From: Nemertoderma westbladi
Lineage: Eukaryota; Xenacoelomorpha; Nemertodermatida; Nemertodermatidae
NCBI GenBank assembly: GCA_032718475.1
Contig: JAUCBJ010001794.1
Span: 1-64,000, forward strand
Direction of reading: 5' to 3'
DNA: 64,000 bases
Part shown: positions 12,733 through 23,922 of the stretch, in pieces
Numbering within the stretch: the stretch's first letter is position 1
Layout of the letters: every line of letters starts with the position of its first letter
Made by a program: the position numbers and the translations under genes
The notes under the pieces: generated by a model
What the model was told of the DNA's origin: nothing
The model's input: only the letters and a program-made list of their open reading frames with translations
Database searches by the model: none

Positions 12733-13722
12733 ATAAATGTATAATAACAAAAACACCTCGAAAAACACAGCTTGCCACCACATTGTTACTATCATTAATT
12801 TATGGTAATTCCCAAGTACATAAAGCAACTAAATGTAGTTATCTTAACAGTAAGTGGCTGCGTTTGAATTGAATAGCCTATACCCCCCTCACTTTTGAAC
12901 TGATGGCGCTGGTGACATGTCGATCCACCCAATTGTAGTCTGCTGATGCTGAAGGTAATATCTTACTGTTTTAAACAACAACATAGATCAAGATTGAAAT
13001 GTTAGCTCTACATGTATATCAATTTCCCCTGGCATTTGCACTCTTTTCCAAATTACTTGACTAAATAATAATTCCCCGTTTTCAATATAAATTAGCTAAA
13101 ATCTCTAACATTTCTTAATGATGATTAAAAAAAAAGGCGCAACTAACACTCAAACCACTTTTTAAGGTACCGCATACTTTTTAATACTAGCTAGCTTATG
13201 CATCACAAAGTCAGTGGCTCAAAATGACCACAAACACGTGATTAGTGGGTTTGAAAAATTAATTTGATTTACTTTAAACATTAAGGGAAAGTAGCAGGTT
13301 ACAGTGGCTGTTGGATTGCTTTCGAGCAGTATAAACGATAATTTATTTCACTTGTGGTCAATTTGGGGTGAAGATCACTCACTATTTTCACTTGCAGTCA
13401 ATGTGCGCCACTATCTGGCCTCATAATATTATAACATAAAATAATGTTAGGCAGTTCTGTATTCTGAATTCGTGTATGTCACATGAACGAAGCCCCGCCA
13501 TAAACATCCCTGCCAAGATCTCACAAGAATCCTCAATTACTAACAAGAATTAACAAAAGTCTCAAATCACACCAAGACAATCCAAGCCAATGTCTCTCAA
13601 TAACCTCCAGTATTATAAATATAATAAATAATAATGATCTTATTCAATAAACAGTATTTGAAACAGGAGCACTCTTTGTTACTAATTTTACCGGTAGTAC
13701 TTAATTATCAATTATTTTTTAG

Positions 13723-13836
13723 CTGACCCATGCCATAACAATAACTGCGGTGGACACGGAAACTGTAGCAGTGTCGATGGGGCAGCTCAATGTCAATGTG
13801 ACGAAGGCTATAATTCCAATGGATGTGCTTGTGTTG
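13723..13836 (+). CDS. EGF-like domain exon, copy 4, with an extra cysteine (partial gene)
   Basis: Same 114-bp phase 1-1 exon with intact splice sites. It carries two amino acid changes between cysteines 5 and 6: GAT to AAT (Asp to Asn) and GGT to TGT (Gly to Cys). There is also a synonymous GGT to GGG change. The module thus has seven cysteines, with the new one two residues before the normal sixth. An unpaired cysteine would be expected to disturb the EGF disulphide pattern or allow an intermolecular bond. The most diverged exon sits in the outermost unit of the array. It may be degenerating or may be a variant; the sequence alone does not decide. Confidence 0.85.
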
Positions 13837-14390
13837 GTGAGTACATAAATGTAACTGAAAAATTCGCTTTCTTTCACCCAAATTAAATATTTTTATCTAT
13901 CATGACTAATTTTGAAAACAATAAAATAGGAAATGGACCCTACCGAAATTAGCACCTACCGGTATGTACAGATAAATGATCAGATTTTTAAACAAAATTG
14001 CGCAGATGTCAGAAAATACCCCTGTAAATAGATAATTATATGATGTTAGACAATGACGACTTTAGAGGGATTGTGATATTAATATGAAAACAATAAAATA
14101 GGAAATGGGGTCTTATTTTCTCAGATACTACCTAGCATTTAGGGCCACTGTTAGTACTCAGGCACTATGGCCTGTTAAAAAATGAAATACCAAATCGATT
14201 GTAGTGCTCCTAACCCTAACTACCAAAAGGAAAATGGCACCAAACCATACAATAACTACAGGTACCAGTAAGTATTGCACGAATAGGCTATCCCATAAAT
14301 TAAGAAAAATATAGGACATTTTGTCCGCTGAAAGGTAAGTCTAAGTAATAAATTTTATAAAAATAAAAGGGTTTCTGAGATCATCGATTT

Positions 14391-14609
14391 CATCGATTTA
14401 TTACTAAGCGTTGTGTAGAAATGCATTACATAAGCCATTTTTCATCAGGACACCAGCTGTCATTGGTGTTATTTCACCATTGCGCCTATGGCGTTTTTTC
14501 GTTTATGTCTATTTTTCGAGCCCACGGCTCATGGACGAAATAGCGGAACATACCAGAGACCTTAGAATCGCGGTATCTAGCTGCTGTGAAAATTTCATCA
14601 AAATCGTTA
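14391..14609 (+). repeat. Dispersed repeat core (subtype 1), EGF unit 4
   Basis: Same core with CATTGG and TGCGCC as in unit 1, and TTTCACC in place of TTTTACC. It is followed by the GAGTACGACCAC doublet. Confidence 0.85.
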
Positions 14610-15177
14610 TGAGTACGACCACTTGAGTACGACCACCGATTCGAATACCAAGACTTTAATATTATAGGTACAGCCACTAACAACTACAATCTACTAATTA
14701 AAGAAAGTCTAATTATACAGAAACGAAGACCATCACTTAACATACAAGACACTTCATTCCCGCTACATCTATTTTAATTATGATAACTATTACATACAGT
14801 ACAATTCTAATGTATCTACTGTAATGAACACACTACCTAGTTAGTTTACTGCCTTTAGTCTTTGATTGCTACCAGTACTGTAATTTTTTCTATAATTTCT
14901 CTGTAATTCTGCATTTACTTCATTATACTTAGTAAAAATATTCTAATTTACATTTATCGTAATTTTCCACCCTATCACATTTTGAATTTTGTTTACTCTT
15001 ATCTTTTACATTAATTTTAGGTTTTTTCATATAATTATAGTTATTTTGTACCTACAGTATTATGGCTGATGATGTATAACGTAATATACGAAACGTTCCG
15101 GATTTAAACAATAATTATGTTCTTTCAAATCGCACTACTTATCTTATTTTATCTCAAATTAAGATATCCTCCTGGGA

Positions 15178-17445
15178 TCACCATAACTTCAATTCAACTA
15201 ATAGTATAGGTTTGGTTAGTTTATCTGCTGGATTGAGTTGACTAGGAACATATCTAAAATCTTGGTAATTTTTCAAAGTGTCTTTAATCTCTGCAGTTTT
15301 AGAACGAACAAAGGGCTTGAACTTTTTAGGAGGAGTTCTTAGCCAAGACAACACTGTAGTTGAGTCAACCCAAAGGCATTTTTGTTCAAATTCATAACCA
15401 AGTGATTTTTCAACTGTGTCTACAAGTCTAGCCATAACTGTAGTCCCCATTAATTCCAACCTTGGGACCGTTTGTGTCTTCAATGGTGCTACATAAGCCT
15501 TGGAAGCTACAAATGTCAATACAATAGAACCATCTGTATGTTCCCATCTTATAAAAATACAAGCTCCATAAGCCTGTAGTCCTCCATCTGAAAACCCGTG
15601 TAACTGTGGCTTGTTTACAACATCATGTGGTTTCAAACAACGAGAGGTCCTATACGAAAGGAGTTCTTGAATTTCCATGAAATTATTCATCCACATAGTG
15701 CTTTCATCACTCGATAATGGACTATCCCAACTGATGCCTTGAGCCCACAGATCTTGAAACATAATTCGATACTTCATCATTACAGGCAAAACGAATCCCA
15801 GTGGGTCCCACACTCGGGCAATGCATCGAAGAATATTGCGCTTTGTGATAACACATATATTATCACCAAGGGTTTTATCTTTAAGACTGAACTTATCTTC
15901 ATCCTTATCCCATTGATGTCCAAGAACATGTACAACTCTAAAATCTTTAACTTGGTCGACATCACCACTATTTGAATGCCACCCCTTGATTTTAAACTTT
16001 CCTTTACCTAAGACATTGTCAATCTCAGCAATTGCTTTGATAGCAGAGCTCGAGTTTTCTTCAGAGTGGGCTACATCGTCAACATATAAGTGTTTCGACA
16101 ATATATCATGGGCCATACTAAATTCATCTTTATGTGAATTGGCTAAGAACTTTATGGAATAACCAGCCAAATTTGGTGCTGGCTTATCCCCAAATGGTAA
16201 ACGGCGCCATTGATATATCTTTGGTGCAATACTGGAATCTCCATTTCTCCATAAGAATCTATGATAACTTCTATCATTTGGATGCAACTCAATCATGTTG
16301 AACATTTTTGAAATATCACCAGTGATTGCGACTCGATCCTCCCTCCAAGCTAGGAGGCAAGTAAACAAGCTATTCAGGTAATCAGGACCCTTTTCAAAAC
16401 CATCATTAAGGCAATGACCATTAAACACAGCTGCAGAATTAAATACTACACGATAGGGTGTCGATTGGCTATTTGGTTGCTTCACAAGAATATGGTCCAG
16501 GTACCATGCAGATTCTACTATATCATCAACCTTTTCATTCTCCAATATTTCAACAAATCCTCTATTAACCAAGTCTTGAATTTGCTTATTGTACACATCA
16601 ATATCTCCAGTGCGTTTCAATTGAGCCTCTCTCTTTTTCAACAATACTTCTGCTCTACTCCTATTGTTCGTCAATTTTTTAGGGAAACCTGGTTTCCAAG
16701 GCATTTTTACTTGAACACAACCATCATTCATAACTGTTGTTTGTTTAACATGCTTAACAAAGGCCGCTTCCTTTCTTTCATTATCTGTACAAAAACATTC
16801 AGGAGTAGCTTTTATTCCAACAATATCAGAACAAAATAAGCGTTGAAAACAAGCATGTAAATCATCAGCATCACTAACTTTCATATAACCACTTTTTATT
16901 ACATTGCTCAATTCATATTTCGGCAATAATTTTTTATCACCCTCTTCTGGATGATATTTTGACAGTTCATTGTCATACACATGACAAAATTGACTCATAG
17001 CATGAACAACCTTTTTATCATCCAAATCAGTTGGAGCTTTATTGATCACTCCTACAACAGACCAACCCAACAAGCTTCTTTTGGCCATGGGTTTCAAGTG
17101 TGGGTCATCTTTATCTTGTATTATTTCTAAATCACGCAATAAATATGCATGGTCTTGTCCAACTAATATGTCTACTTCACCTCCGGTTTTATGGACAAGA
17201 TTTCGAACTCGACTCAAATATGGATTTGAATCAAACAACTCATTAGCAATAGGCTTACCACCATAACATGGTTTTGTAACCGAATAAGCAGACAAATTAA
17301 AAACTCCAGAAGAGCAGTCTGCTGAGCACACATCAAAATCAAATAGTTCAGAAATTTCCCGCCTCAATTGACCACCTGCTGTCCCATAATATAGTTCAGC
17401 CTGTTCTCCAGCTAAACCAAGTTTCTTAATAAATCCTCGTCTAAT
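15178..17445 (-). pseudogene. pol: BEL/Pao pol (protease tail, RT, RNase H), integrase missing
   Basis: Open for about 755 codons on the - strand from just after an in-frame TGA (17446-17448). It holds the post-protease linker (DILVGQDHAYLL), then reverse transcriptase with AVITGDISKMFNMIEL (motif A aspartate), RRLPFGDKPAPNLAG (motif B region) and HLYVDDVAHS (catalytic YVDD). After these come GHQWDKDEDKF and VWDPLGFVLPVMMKYR, diagnostic of the Pao/peptidase A17 region, and RNase H-like FSDGGLQAYGACIF, RLELMGTTVMAR and VDSTTVLSWL. It ends at PSQLNPADKLTKP plus ten unrelated codons. In an active element this enzyme copies genomic RNA to DNA. Here it lacks integrase and is cut from gag by the stop, so it is a fossil. 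Confidence 0.9.
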
Positions 17446-19124
17446 TCAGGTAGTGTCAGAACCAGTGTCCAAAAGGCATGTTGCCGGTCTAGCACACCCC
17501 TCCGTATCGAAAACCTTTATTGACACAATAGGCAATAAAACATAATTATTCTTATTAGCGGAGTTAACAGAATTGTTATTTACAGATGGTGTAAAATGAG
17601 TTGCAGATGCATTTAGGGATGAAGGCGTGTGAGAATTACTCGACCCTGAGGCTCCCTTTGACGAGTCAACTGAGAAAGTTGAATTTATATATAAGACAGT
17701 ATTGTGAGTTTGCTTACGAGTATTGCATTTAATTTGTGAATAACAAGATGCCTTTCTATGACCCCTTTTTAAACATAGTAAACATCTACCGGTTTTTTTA
17801 AGGTGATTTAAACGGTCATCAATCGGTTTTTTCATAAACTCGGGGCAATTGTTCAAATTGTGAGATGGGGAGCACCTAAAATCACAGCTAAAACTTTTAA
17901 AGGAAGGCTGCGTTTCAGACTTTTTAAATGAATTAAATGCTTTCGGCGTTCTTTCCACATCTCTATCATGTTTATGCTTATCCTTATATGCTAGTTTTCC
18001 TTTACTATAATTTTCCAAAGTTGTAGCTCTATCATCCAAAAAATCTATGAGAGAGTCTATATCTGTAGGTTTCATAAGCATTTTCATGAATTCTTCGTAA
18101 TCACAGGCAATGTCCGGATCTAACTTGCACATTACATCATTTAGCACATAACCAGTTCTACTTTCCTCTTCCTGACCAAGATCTTTCATACGTGTCATAA
18201 ACAATCGAACCTTTCCAATAAACTCTCGAATTTCATCTGGTTTATTGACTGTTAAATGTTTCAAATTCTTAAGATCTTTTATGACCATTTTTATAACATT
18301 TTCAACTTTAATAATTTTTTCAAAACCTTCCCACACATCAGCTATACTCCATTTACTTTGAACCATTGTATGGTATTGATTTGGAATAACAAGCAAAACT
18401 CTCGATATTTGACTCTCATCATCATCCTCATTGTGTTTTGCCATTGTTTTAATAAAGATCCATTTCTAACCGAAGTATTCTCTATGATCACCTGACCATT
18501 CAGCGATTTTTAAAGCAGAGAGTTTGGACCTTGATGATTTTTCATCATGACCTTGAGTTTTAAGTTTATCTACAACACTGGTGGTTATATCAGCAAGTGC
18601 TTTAGCATTCTGTTGATTTGTTTGCTCCAATGTTTGTGCAATTGACTTGCCTAATTTTCTAACATTAAGTGCAGCCATTTCCTCCTGTACTTCACTATTT
18701 CTCTGCAAATTCGCTAACCCTTCAACTAATTTACTTATAACATCGGCATTCGAGTTTCCTAAACTAACTTTAGATTGTTTTTCTTCTAACCGATTTCGGA
18801 AAGCATTCATGTATTTTAGTTGTGCTAAATAAATGTTACGAAGTTCCTCTGAATATTGTGCAATTTCCGGATGATCATTATCCGGATCTGCTTCACTGTA
18901 CTTATCAATATATAGATATCTTGAATGTACATTATTTCCTTAAAATGATCAACTACCACTGAAAAAGCTTTTTCAACTAAATCACTGTCCATAAGCTGTG
19001 TCGATATAACACCACCAAAGTTGTCAACGGCAGTCGACAACTTCCTTCTGCAACTCGTGCGTTTATTCTTCACTTCAGCAATGCTCAAAGTAGAAAAATC
19101 CATTTTATATACCGGTATTGACAT
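17446..19124 (-). pseudogene. gag: BEL/Pao gag and protease, broken by two stops and a frameshift
   Basis: The start at 19124 (or the inner ATG at 19103) opens a 99-codon frame with a helical N-terminal gag segment. The frame slips near 18910, and the following sequence continues in another frame to a TAG at 18466-18468. Beyond that the same frame runs from 18465 to a TGA at 17446-17448. Visible features are SGDHREYF of the BEL gag (DUF1759-type) region, a CX2CX4HX4C zinc knuckle (CLLCLKRGHRKASC, about 17775) and CLLDTGSDTT, the aspartic protease active site, ten residues before the stop. Gag would form the particle and bind RNA through the knuckle. The three lesions make it a pseudogene. Confidence 0.88.
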
Positions 19125-19845
19125 TTTGCCGTTTTTTTTTTCAGAATTTGCATAGGCCTGGGCTAATGGGCCTATAAATTATTCCGTCCAGTAACTTTAA
19201 ACCTTCGTCAGTCTGCTATTCCTATTACTGGATTAGGATTAGTACAGTAGTAGGCCTATAGCCTGACAACAACAAGAGTAGTGATAGGCCTGGTTGATAG
19301 GCCTAGCTGCCTAGATTCCAGAAATAGGCCTAACCAATGTCTGTACAGCTGTAGGTAGGTAGGTATGAACAATAAAGATATTGAACCAAACATCCTTTAT
19401 CTGGAAACAAGAACCGGAACATCATAAACAGGAATACAGGTAGTTATTCAGACTAATTTGATCGCTGACCAGGTTCAACGATCTTGCAACAGGGCAATAG
19501 AAAATTGGGTAAATTTCAGTACCACCTGACCGTAGTAAATATATTAAACCATGTAAATTTCCATAATAATATACATATCTACAGATCTAGTTCTACAGTT
19601 AAACAGCTAAAAGCATGACAATGGCACGGTCTGAATAAGTTTTTCCCATTCCATTTCCATAATAAGATAATTAATATCAATTAAATTAATATAAATCAAA
19701 CATAATTTCAATATATATGTAGGCCTAGCAAAATACTAAAATGAATCACATATGTAGGCCTAGCACCTAGACTAACTGACTCACTGATCCTTAATTTCTT
19801 TTTAGGCCTATATCATGGCCTACTGCCAGGCCATATAGTCGGCCA
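19125..19845. other. Gene-free stretch rich in AGGCCT palindromes
   Basis: No open frame or known repeat is recognised. AGGCCT or TAGGCCTA occurs about nine times in 700 bp (near 19153, 19250, 19282, 19297, 19323, 19718, 19755, 19803), together with related GGCCTA and GGCCAT words at 19815-19845. It lies directly upstream of BEL gag on the - strand, so it could contain the BEL leader or 5' LTR. With no second LTR this cannot be shown. Confidence 0.5.
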
Positions 19846-20404
19846 TAAATTCCCTATACAATGTTCTGAAGGGGATACTGACAGAGAGTAATCCAACAAT
19901 AAAACATTTTGCAATAATGTTGGCATTAATGTAGCCAACAAACTGTGTACTTAAGTCATTCAGCTTACATTAGCAGAGTGAGATATTCCCATAGAAAGCA
20001 TTGGGAAGAGTAATTCAGCTCAGGCGATAAACTAAACCAACCAGTTAATGTTTGCTTTGCCAGAGAGTGGTTGGTAGGGCCTAAACAAACAGTATGGGTG
20101 TACTGAGTACAATAATCTTGGCAACCTCATCGATTTATACTAAGCCTTGTGTAGAAATCCATTACATAAGCCATTTTTCATCACGACACCAGCTGTTATT
20201 GGTGTTATTTTACCATTGCGCCTATGGCGTTTTTTCGAGCCCACGGCTCATGGACGAAATAGCGGAACATACCAGGGACCTTAGAATCGCGGTATCTAGC
20301 CGCTGTGAAAATGTCATCAAAATCGTTAGAGTAGTTTTGGCTGTAGATCAGCCAGCCAGCCACGAGCAATTCTTACAGTAATGAACCTCTCGGTTCCTAA
20401 CTAG
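19846..20404 (+). repeat. Array unit E0, 5'-truncated, core 1, end-a
   Basis: First unit of the array. No start hairpin; it begins inside the spacer at AATTCCCTATACAATGTTC. The core lacks the TTCGTTTATGTCTATT stretch (at about 20233 CGTTTT joins directly to TTCGAGCCCACGG). End-a is at 20383-20396, then CTAACTAG. Confidence 0.85.
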
Positions 20405-21889
20405 AGACGGCGTCAAGATGCCGTTAAGCAAGTCGGAAGTCGTCAATCAAAGGTAAGTTCCCTCAACAATGTTTACCTTTGTTCAGAAGGGAAGTGTTAT
20501 TTATCTATGGTCAGAGAGAGATCCCACTCTGTAATTTGGCAATTGCTCAAATCCATTCAGCTGAATGACTCAGTAGAGTAAACTAAAGTAAATTCCCTCA
20601 GCCTCAACAATGTTTGCCTATGGTGTGAAGGGAATCTGACAGAAAATAATCTTAGCCACTAAATGTCATTCACCTAACAAAACATTTTGAATGCCACAGT
20701 GATTAACCCAATACAGATAATAAGCAGTTATTTTTATATTTCAAACTATAATGTTAGTGTAAGCCTTACAGAGTATCAGTATGAGGCTGAGTAAACATTC
20801 CGCCTTATAAGCATACAGCCTCCACAGTATTAATGTTGGCCAAAAGATTTAAAAATAAAATACAGTGCAATAGTACTCTGTAACCTACAGTCATTCAGCT
20901 TGCACTAAAAATCAATCACCTATAAAACATTTAAACATTTTGAATGCCACAGTGTGTAACCTGATACAGATAATAAGCAGTGATTTTTATGTTTTAAACT
21001 ATAACGTTAGTGTTAGCCTTACAGTGTATCAGTATGAAGCTGAGTAAACATTCGCCTTACAAGCATACAACCTCCAAAGTATTAATGTTGGACGAAAGAT
21101 TTAAAAATAAAATACAGTGCAGTAGTACTCTGTAACTAACAGTCATTCAGCTTGCACTAAATGTCAATCACCTATAAAACATTTTGAATGTCACAGTGAT
21201 TATTAACCCAATACAGATAATAAGAAGTGATTTTTATATTTCAAACTATAATGTTAGTCTTAGCCTTACAGAGTATCAGTATAAGGCTGAGTAAACATTC
21301 CACCTTATAAGCATACAGCCTCCACAGTATTAATGTTGGCATAATGTAGCCGATACACTGTATACCTAATAGTCATTCAGCAGGGGAAAGAGTTATTCAG
21401 CTGAGGCGGTAATAGATTGCAAACTAAACCAACCAGTTGGCAGCCTCATCGATTTATACTAAGCCTGTGTAGAACCACAAACTAAATCAACCAGTTAATA
21501 TTTGCTTTGACAGAGAGTGCAGGGCCTAAACAAACAGTATGGGTGTACTGAGTACAATAATCTTGGCAACCTCATCGATTTATACTAAGCCTTGTGTAGA
21601 AATCCATTACATAAGCCATTTTTCAGCAGGACACCAGCTGTCATTGGTGTTATTTTACCATTGCGCCTATGGCGTTTTTTCGTTTATGTCTATTTTTCGA
21701 GCCCAGAGGCTATGGACGGAGTAGCCGATCATGCCAGGGACCTTAGAATCGCGGTATCTAGATGCTGTGAAAATTTCATCAAAATCGTTAGAGCAGTTTT
21801 GGCTGTAGATCAGTCAGTCAGCCAGTCAGTCAGCCAGTCAATCAGCAAACAATTCTTACAGTAATCAAGTCTAACGACTTGCTAACTAG
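20405..21889 (+). repeat. Array unit E1, alpha, core 2, end-b (1,485 bp)
   Basis: Start hairpin 20407-20424 with one stem mismatch (GATGCCGT). The interior holds three tandem sub-repeats of about 250 bp, starting at 20714, 20967 and 21214 with CAGATAATAAG. Core is at 21566-21810, the CAGT/CAGC tract at 21811-21845, end-b at 21866-21881 and CTAACTAG at 21882-21889. Units E7, E20 and E24 have exactly the same length. Confidence 0.88.
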
Positions 21890-23388
21890 TGACGGGCCTA
21901 GCGGCCCGATAAGGAACCGACTTTTTATTTTATTAAATAAAAGAGACAACGAGAATTAGTATAGAACTAATAATTATGTAAAAATACAATCATATTTCAT
22001 ACAATAATTATTAATAAATTCGATCTATTATTAGTTGCTCAATTCTAGAACAAAATCGACCTGAAACTAGTGAAGACCTCGTTTTGGAATTTCGAAACCA
22101 CGCTGGTGCGATGCGCGATATCGTGTTTAGTTAATAAATTGATAACTCCATCAATTCATGTGCAACCAGTAATAAGAAATCGCGATAAATGTAATTAAAT
22201 AAAAATTATTCTAGAAAAATTTTCCTCAAAAAGTATGAAGTCTTGGCATTGGTGACGCGAAACTAGGCTAGTGAGATTCAGGATATTGCGTTTAATATAA
22301 AAATCGAAAACGCTATCGAATTCCGTAAAGGCGTTAATAAAATACTGCAACTTTTTTGAAATTTGTAAAATTCTAGAACTAGAAAAAAATGATTTTTGAA
22401 CGGCGCTGTTTGGGGTTTCGAAACATGGATAGGCTGAAAGAGGACATCGAATTAAGTTGAAAAATGAAAACCCCATCGAATTTGGACAAAGCGTTCCGGA
22501 TTTATAGCGGATCGAAAAAAATTGACCCCCCCCAGTCGCCAAAAATTTACAGTAATTAAAAATTTTGCAAAAAAAAAATTTTGCGTTATTTTTGATGGCG
22601 AATCGATTGGCAGTACTGGCTACGAAAATTTCTTTTTTTAATTTTTGGTCAGAAAAAAAAACATGGAAAAAGTATATTTTTAAAAAGATTTGATGTCTTT
22701 GCCTATGGTCAGAGAATGATCCAACTCTGTAACTTGGCAATCGTTCAAATCCATTCATCTGAATGGCACAGTAGAGTAAACTAAAGTAAATTCCCTATAC
22801 AATGTTCTGAAGGGGAGACTCGACAGAGAGTAATCCAACAATAAAACATTTTGCAATAATGTTGGCATTAATGTAGCCAACACACTGTTTACTTAAGTCA
22901 TTCAGCTTACATTAGCAGAGTGAGATATTCCCATAAAATGCATTGGGAAGAGTAATTCAGCTGAGGCGATAATATATTTCAAACTAAACCAACCAGTTAA
23001 TATTTGCTTTGACAGAGAGTGCAGGGCCTAAACAAACAGTATGGCTGTACTAAGTACAATAATCTTGGCAACCTCATCGATTTATACTAAGCCTTGTGTA
23101 GAAATCCATTACATAAGCCATTTTTCATCACGACACCAGCTGTTATTGGTGTTATTTTACCATTGCGCCTATGGCGTTTTTTTGTTTATGTCTATTTTTC
23201 GAGCCCACGGCTCATGGACGAAATAGCGGAACATACCAGGGACCTTAGAATCGCGGTATCTAGCCGCTGTGAAAATTTCATCAAAATCGTTAGAGTAGTT
23301 TTGGCTGTAGGTCAGTCAGTCAATCAATCAATCAGTCAGCCAGCCACGAGCAATTCTTAGAGTAATGAACCTCTCGGTTCCTAACTAG
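21890..23388 (+). repeat. Array unit E2, beta-C, core 1, end-a
   Basis: Start hairpin at 21892-21907. The AT-rich cargo (about 21950-22690) includes an 8-C run at 22526-22533 and A/T-rich palindromic runs near 22560-22580. Then come spacer, core 1 and end-a at 23367-23380. An antisense open frame (22195-22758) crosses the cargo but recurs in other copies only as disrupted pieces. Confidence 0.85.
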
Positions 23389-23922
23389 TGACGGCGTCAA
23401 GACGCCGTTAAGCAAGTCGGAAGTCATCAATCAAATGTAAATTCCATCAACAATGTTTGGCTATGGTCTGAAGGAAAGTGTTATTTACCTATGGTCAGAG
23501 AGAGAGATTCCACTCTGTAACTTGGCACTTACTCAAATCCATTCACCTGAATGGCACAGTAGAGTAAACTAAAGTAAATTCCCTCAACAATGTTTGCCTT
23601 TGTTCTGAAGGGAAGCCAGTAAATGCCATTCACCTATAAAACATTGTTAATGCCTCAGTGTATAACCTGATACAGATATTAAGCATTGATTATTATTTTT
23701 CAAACTATAATATTAGCCTATGGAGAATCATATTATGTGGCTGATTAAACATACATTTTTATAAACATGCAGTCTCCACAGTATTAATGTTGGCATTAAT
23801 GTAGCCAACACACTGTGTAACAGTCATCCAGCTTACATTAGCAGAGTGAGTAATAATAATGATAAATGGATTTACAGCTCCATGGTCGAGCCGGGTGCTG
23901 AAGGGTGTGAACCCTAGATTAA

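Larger units (their letters stand above)
7897..13290 (+). repeat. EGF-exon tandem duplication unit 3 (long form)
   Basis: 5,394 bp. It is longer than units 1 and 2 because the antisense BEL piece is about 1.5 kb longer (9793-11671). The part after BEL (11672-13290) aligns with 2272-3876 of unit 1. The L2-type tail is absent at its right end, where unit 4 follows directly at 13291. The intron stretches 8443-9005, 9225-9792 and 11672-12652 show no gene. Confidence 0.9.
13291..17051 (+). repeat. EGF-exon tandem duplication unit 4 (truncated part of the array)
   Basis: Aligns with unit 3 from its start through the repeat core and into BEL pol, to about 17051. There unit 3 leaves BEL while this copy continues to gag. 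The post-BEL part of the other units never reappears, so the array ends inside or beyond the BEL element. The stretches 13837-14390 and 14610-15177 are intron-like without recognisable genes. A 12-bp GGGCCACTT-type duplication seen near 4801-4820 is missing here (about 14150). Confidence 0.85.
15178..19124 (-). mobile_element. BEL/Pao LTR retrotransposon, 3'-truncated, antisense to the EGF gene
   Basis: The fullest BEL copy in the window, read right to left: gag N-terminus (19124-18900), rest of gag with zinc knuckle (18800-17700), protease (about 17460), linker, reverse transcriptase (about 16500-15950), RNase H (15600-15250), then a stop at 15178. BEL polyproteins normally continue into a zinc-binding and integrase domain; none is found to the left. 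No LTR pair can be shown. The sequence left of 15178 is shared by all four EGF units, so truncation preceded the unit duplications. Confidence 0.88.

Noticed and set aside
19125-19845. 5' LTR of the BEL element
   Set aside because: The position is right, but with no 3' LTR, no visible primer binding site and no defined ends it cannot be claimed.
22195-22758. 187-codon - strand frame in the C cargo
   Set aside because: Other cargo copies show the frame split into unrelated lengths by indels, especially at the poly-C tract; no domain is recognised.
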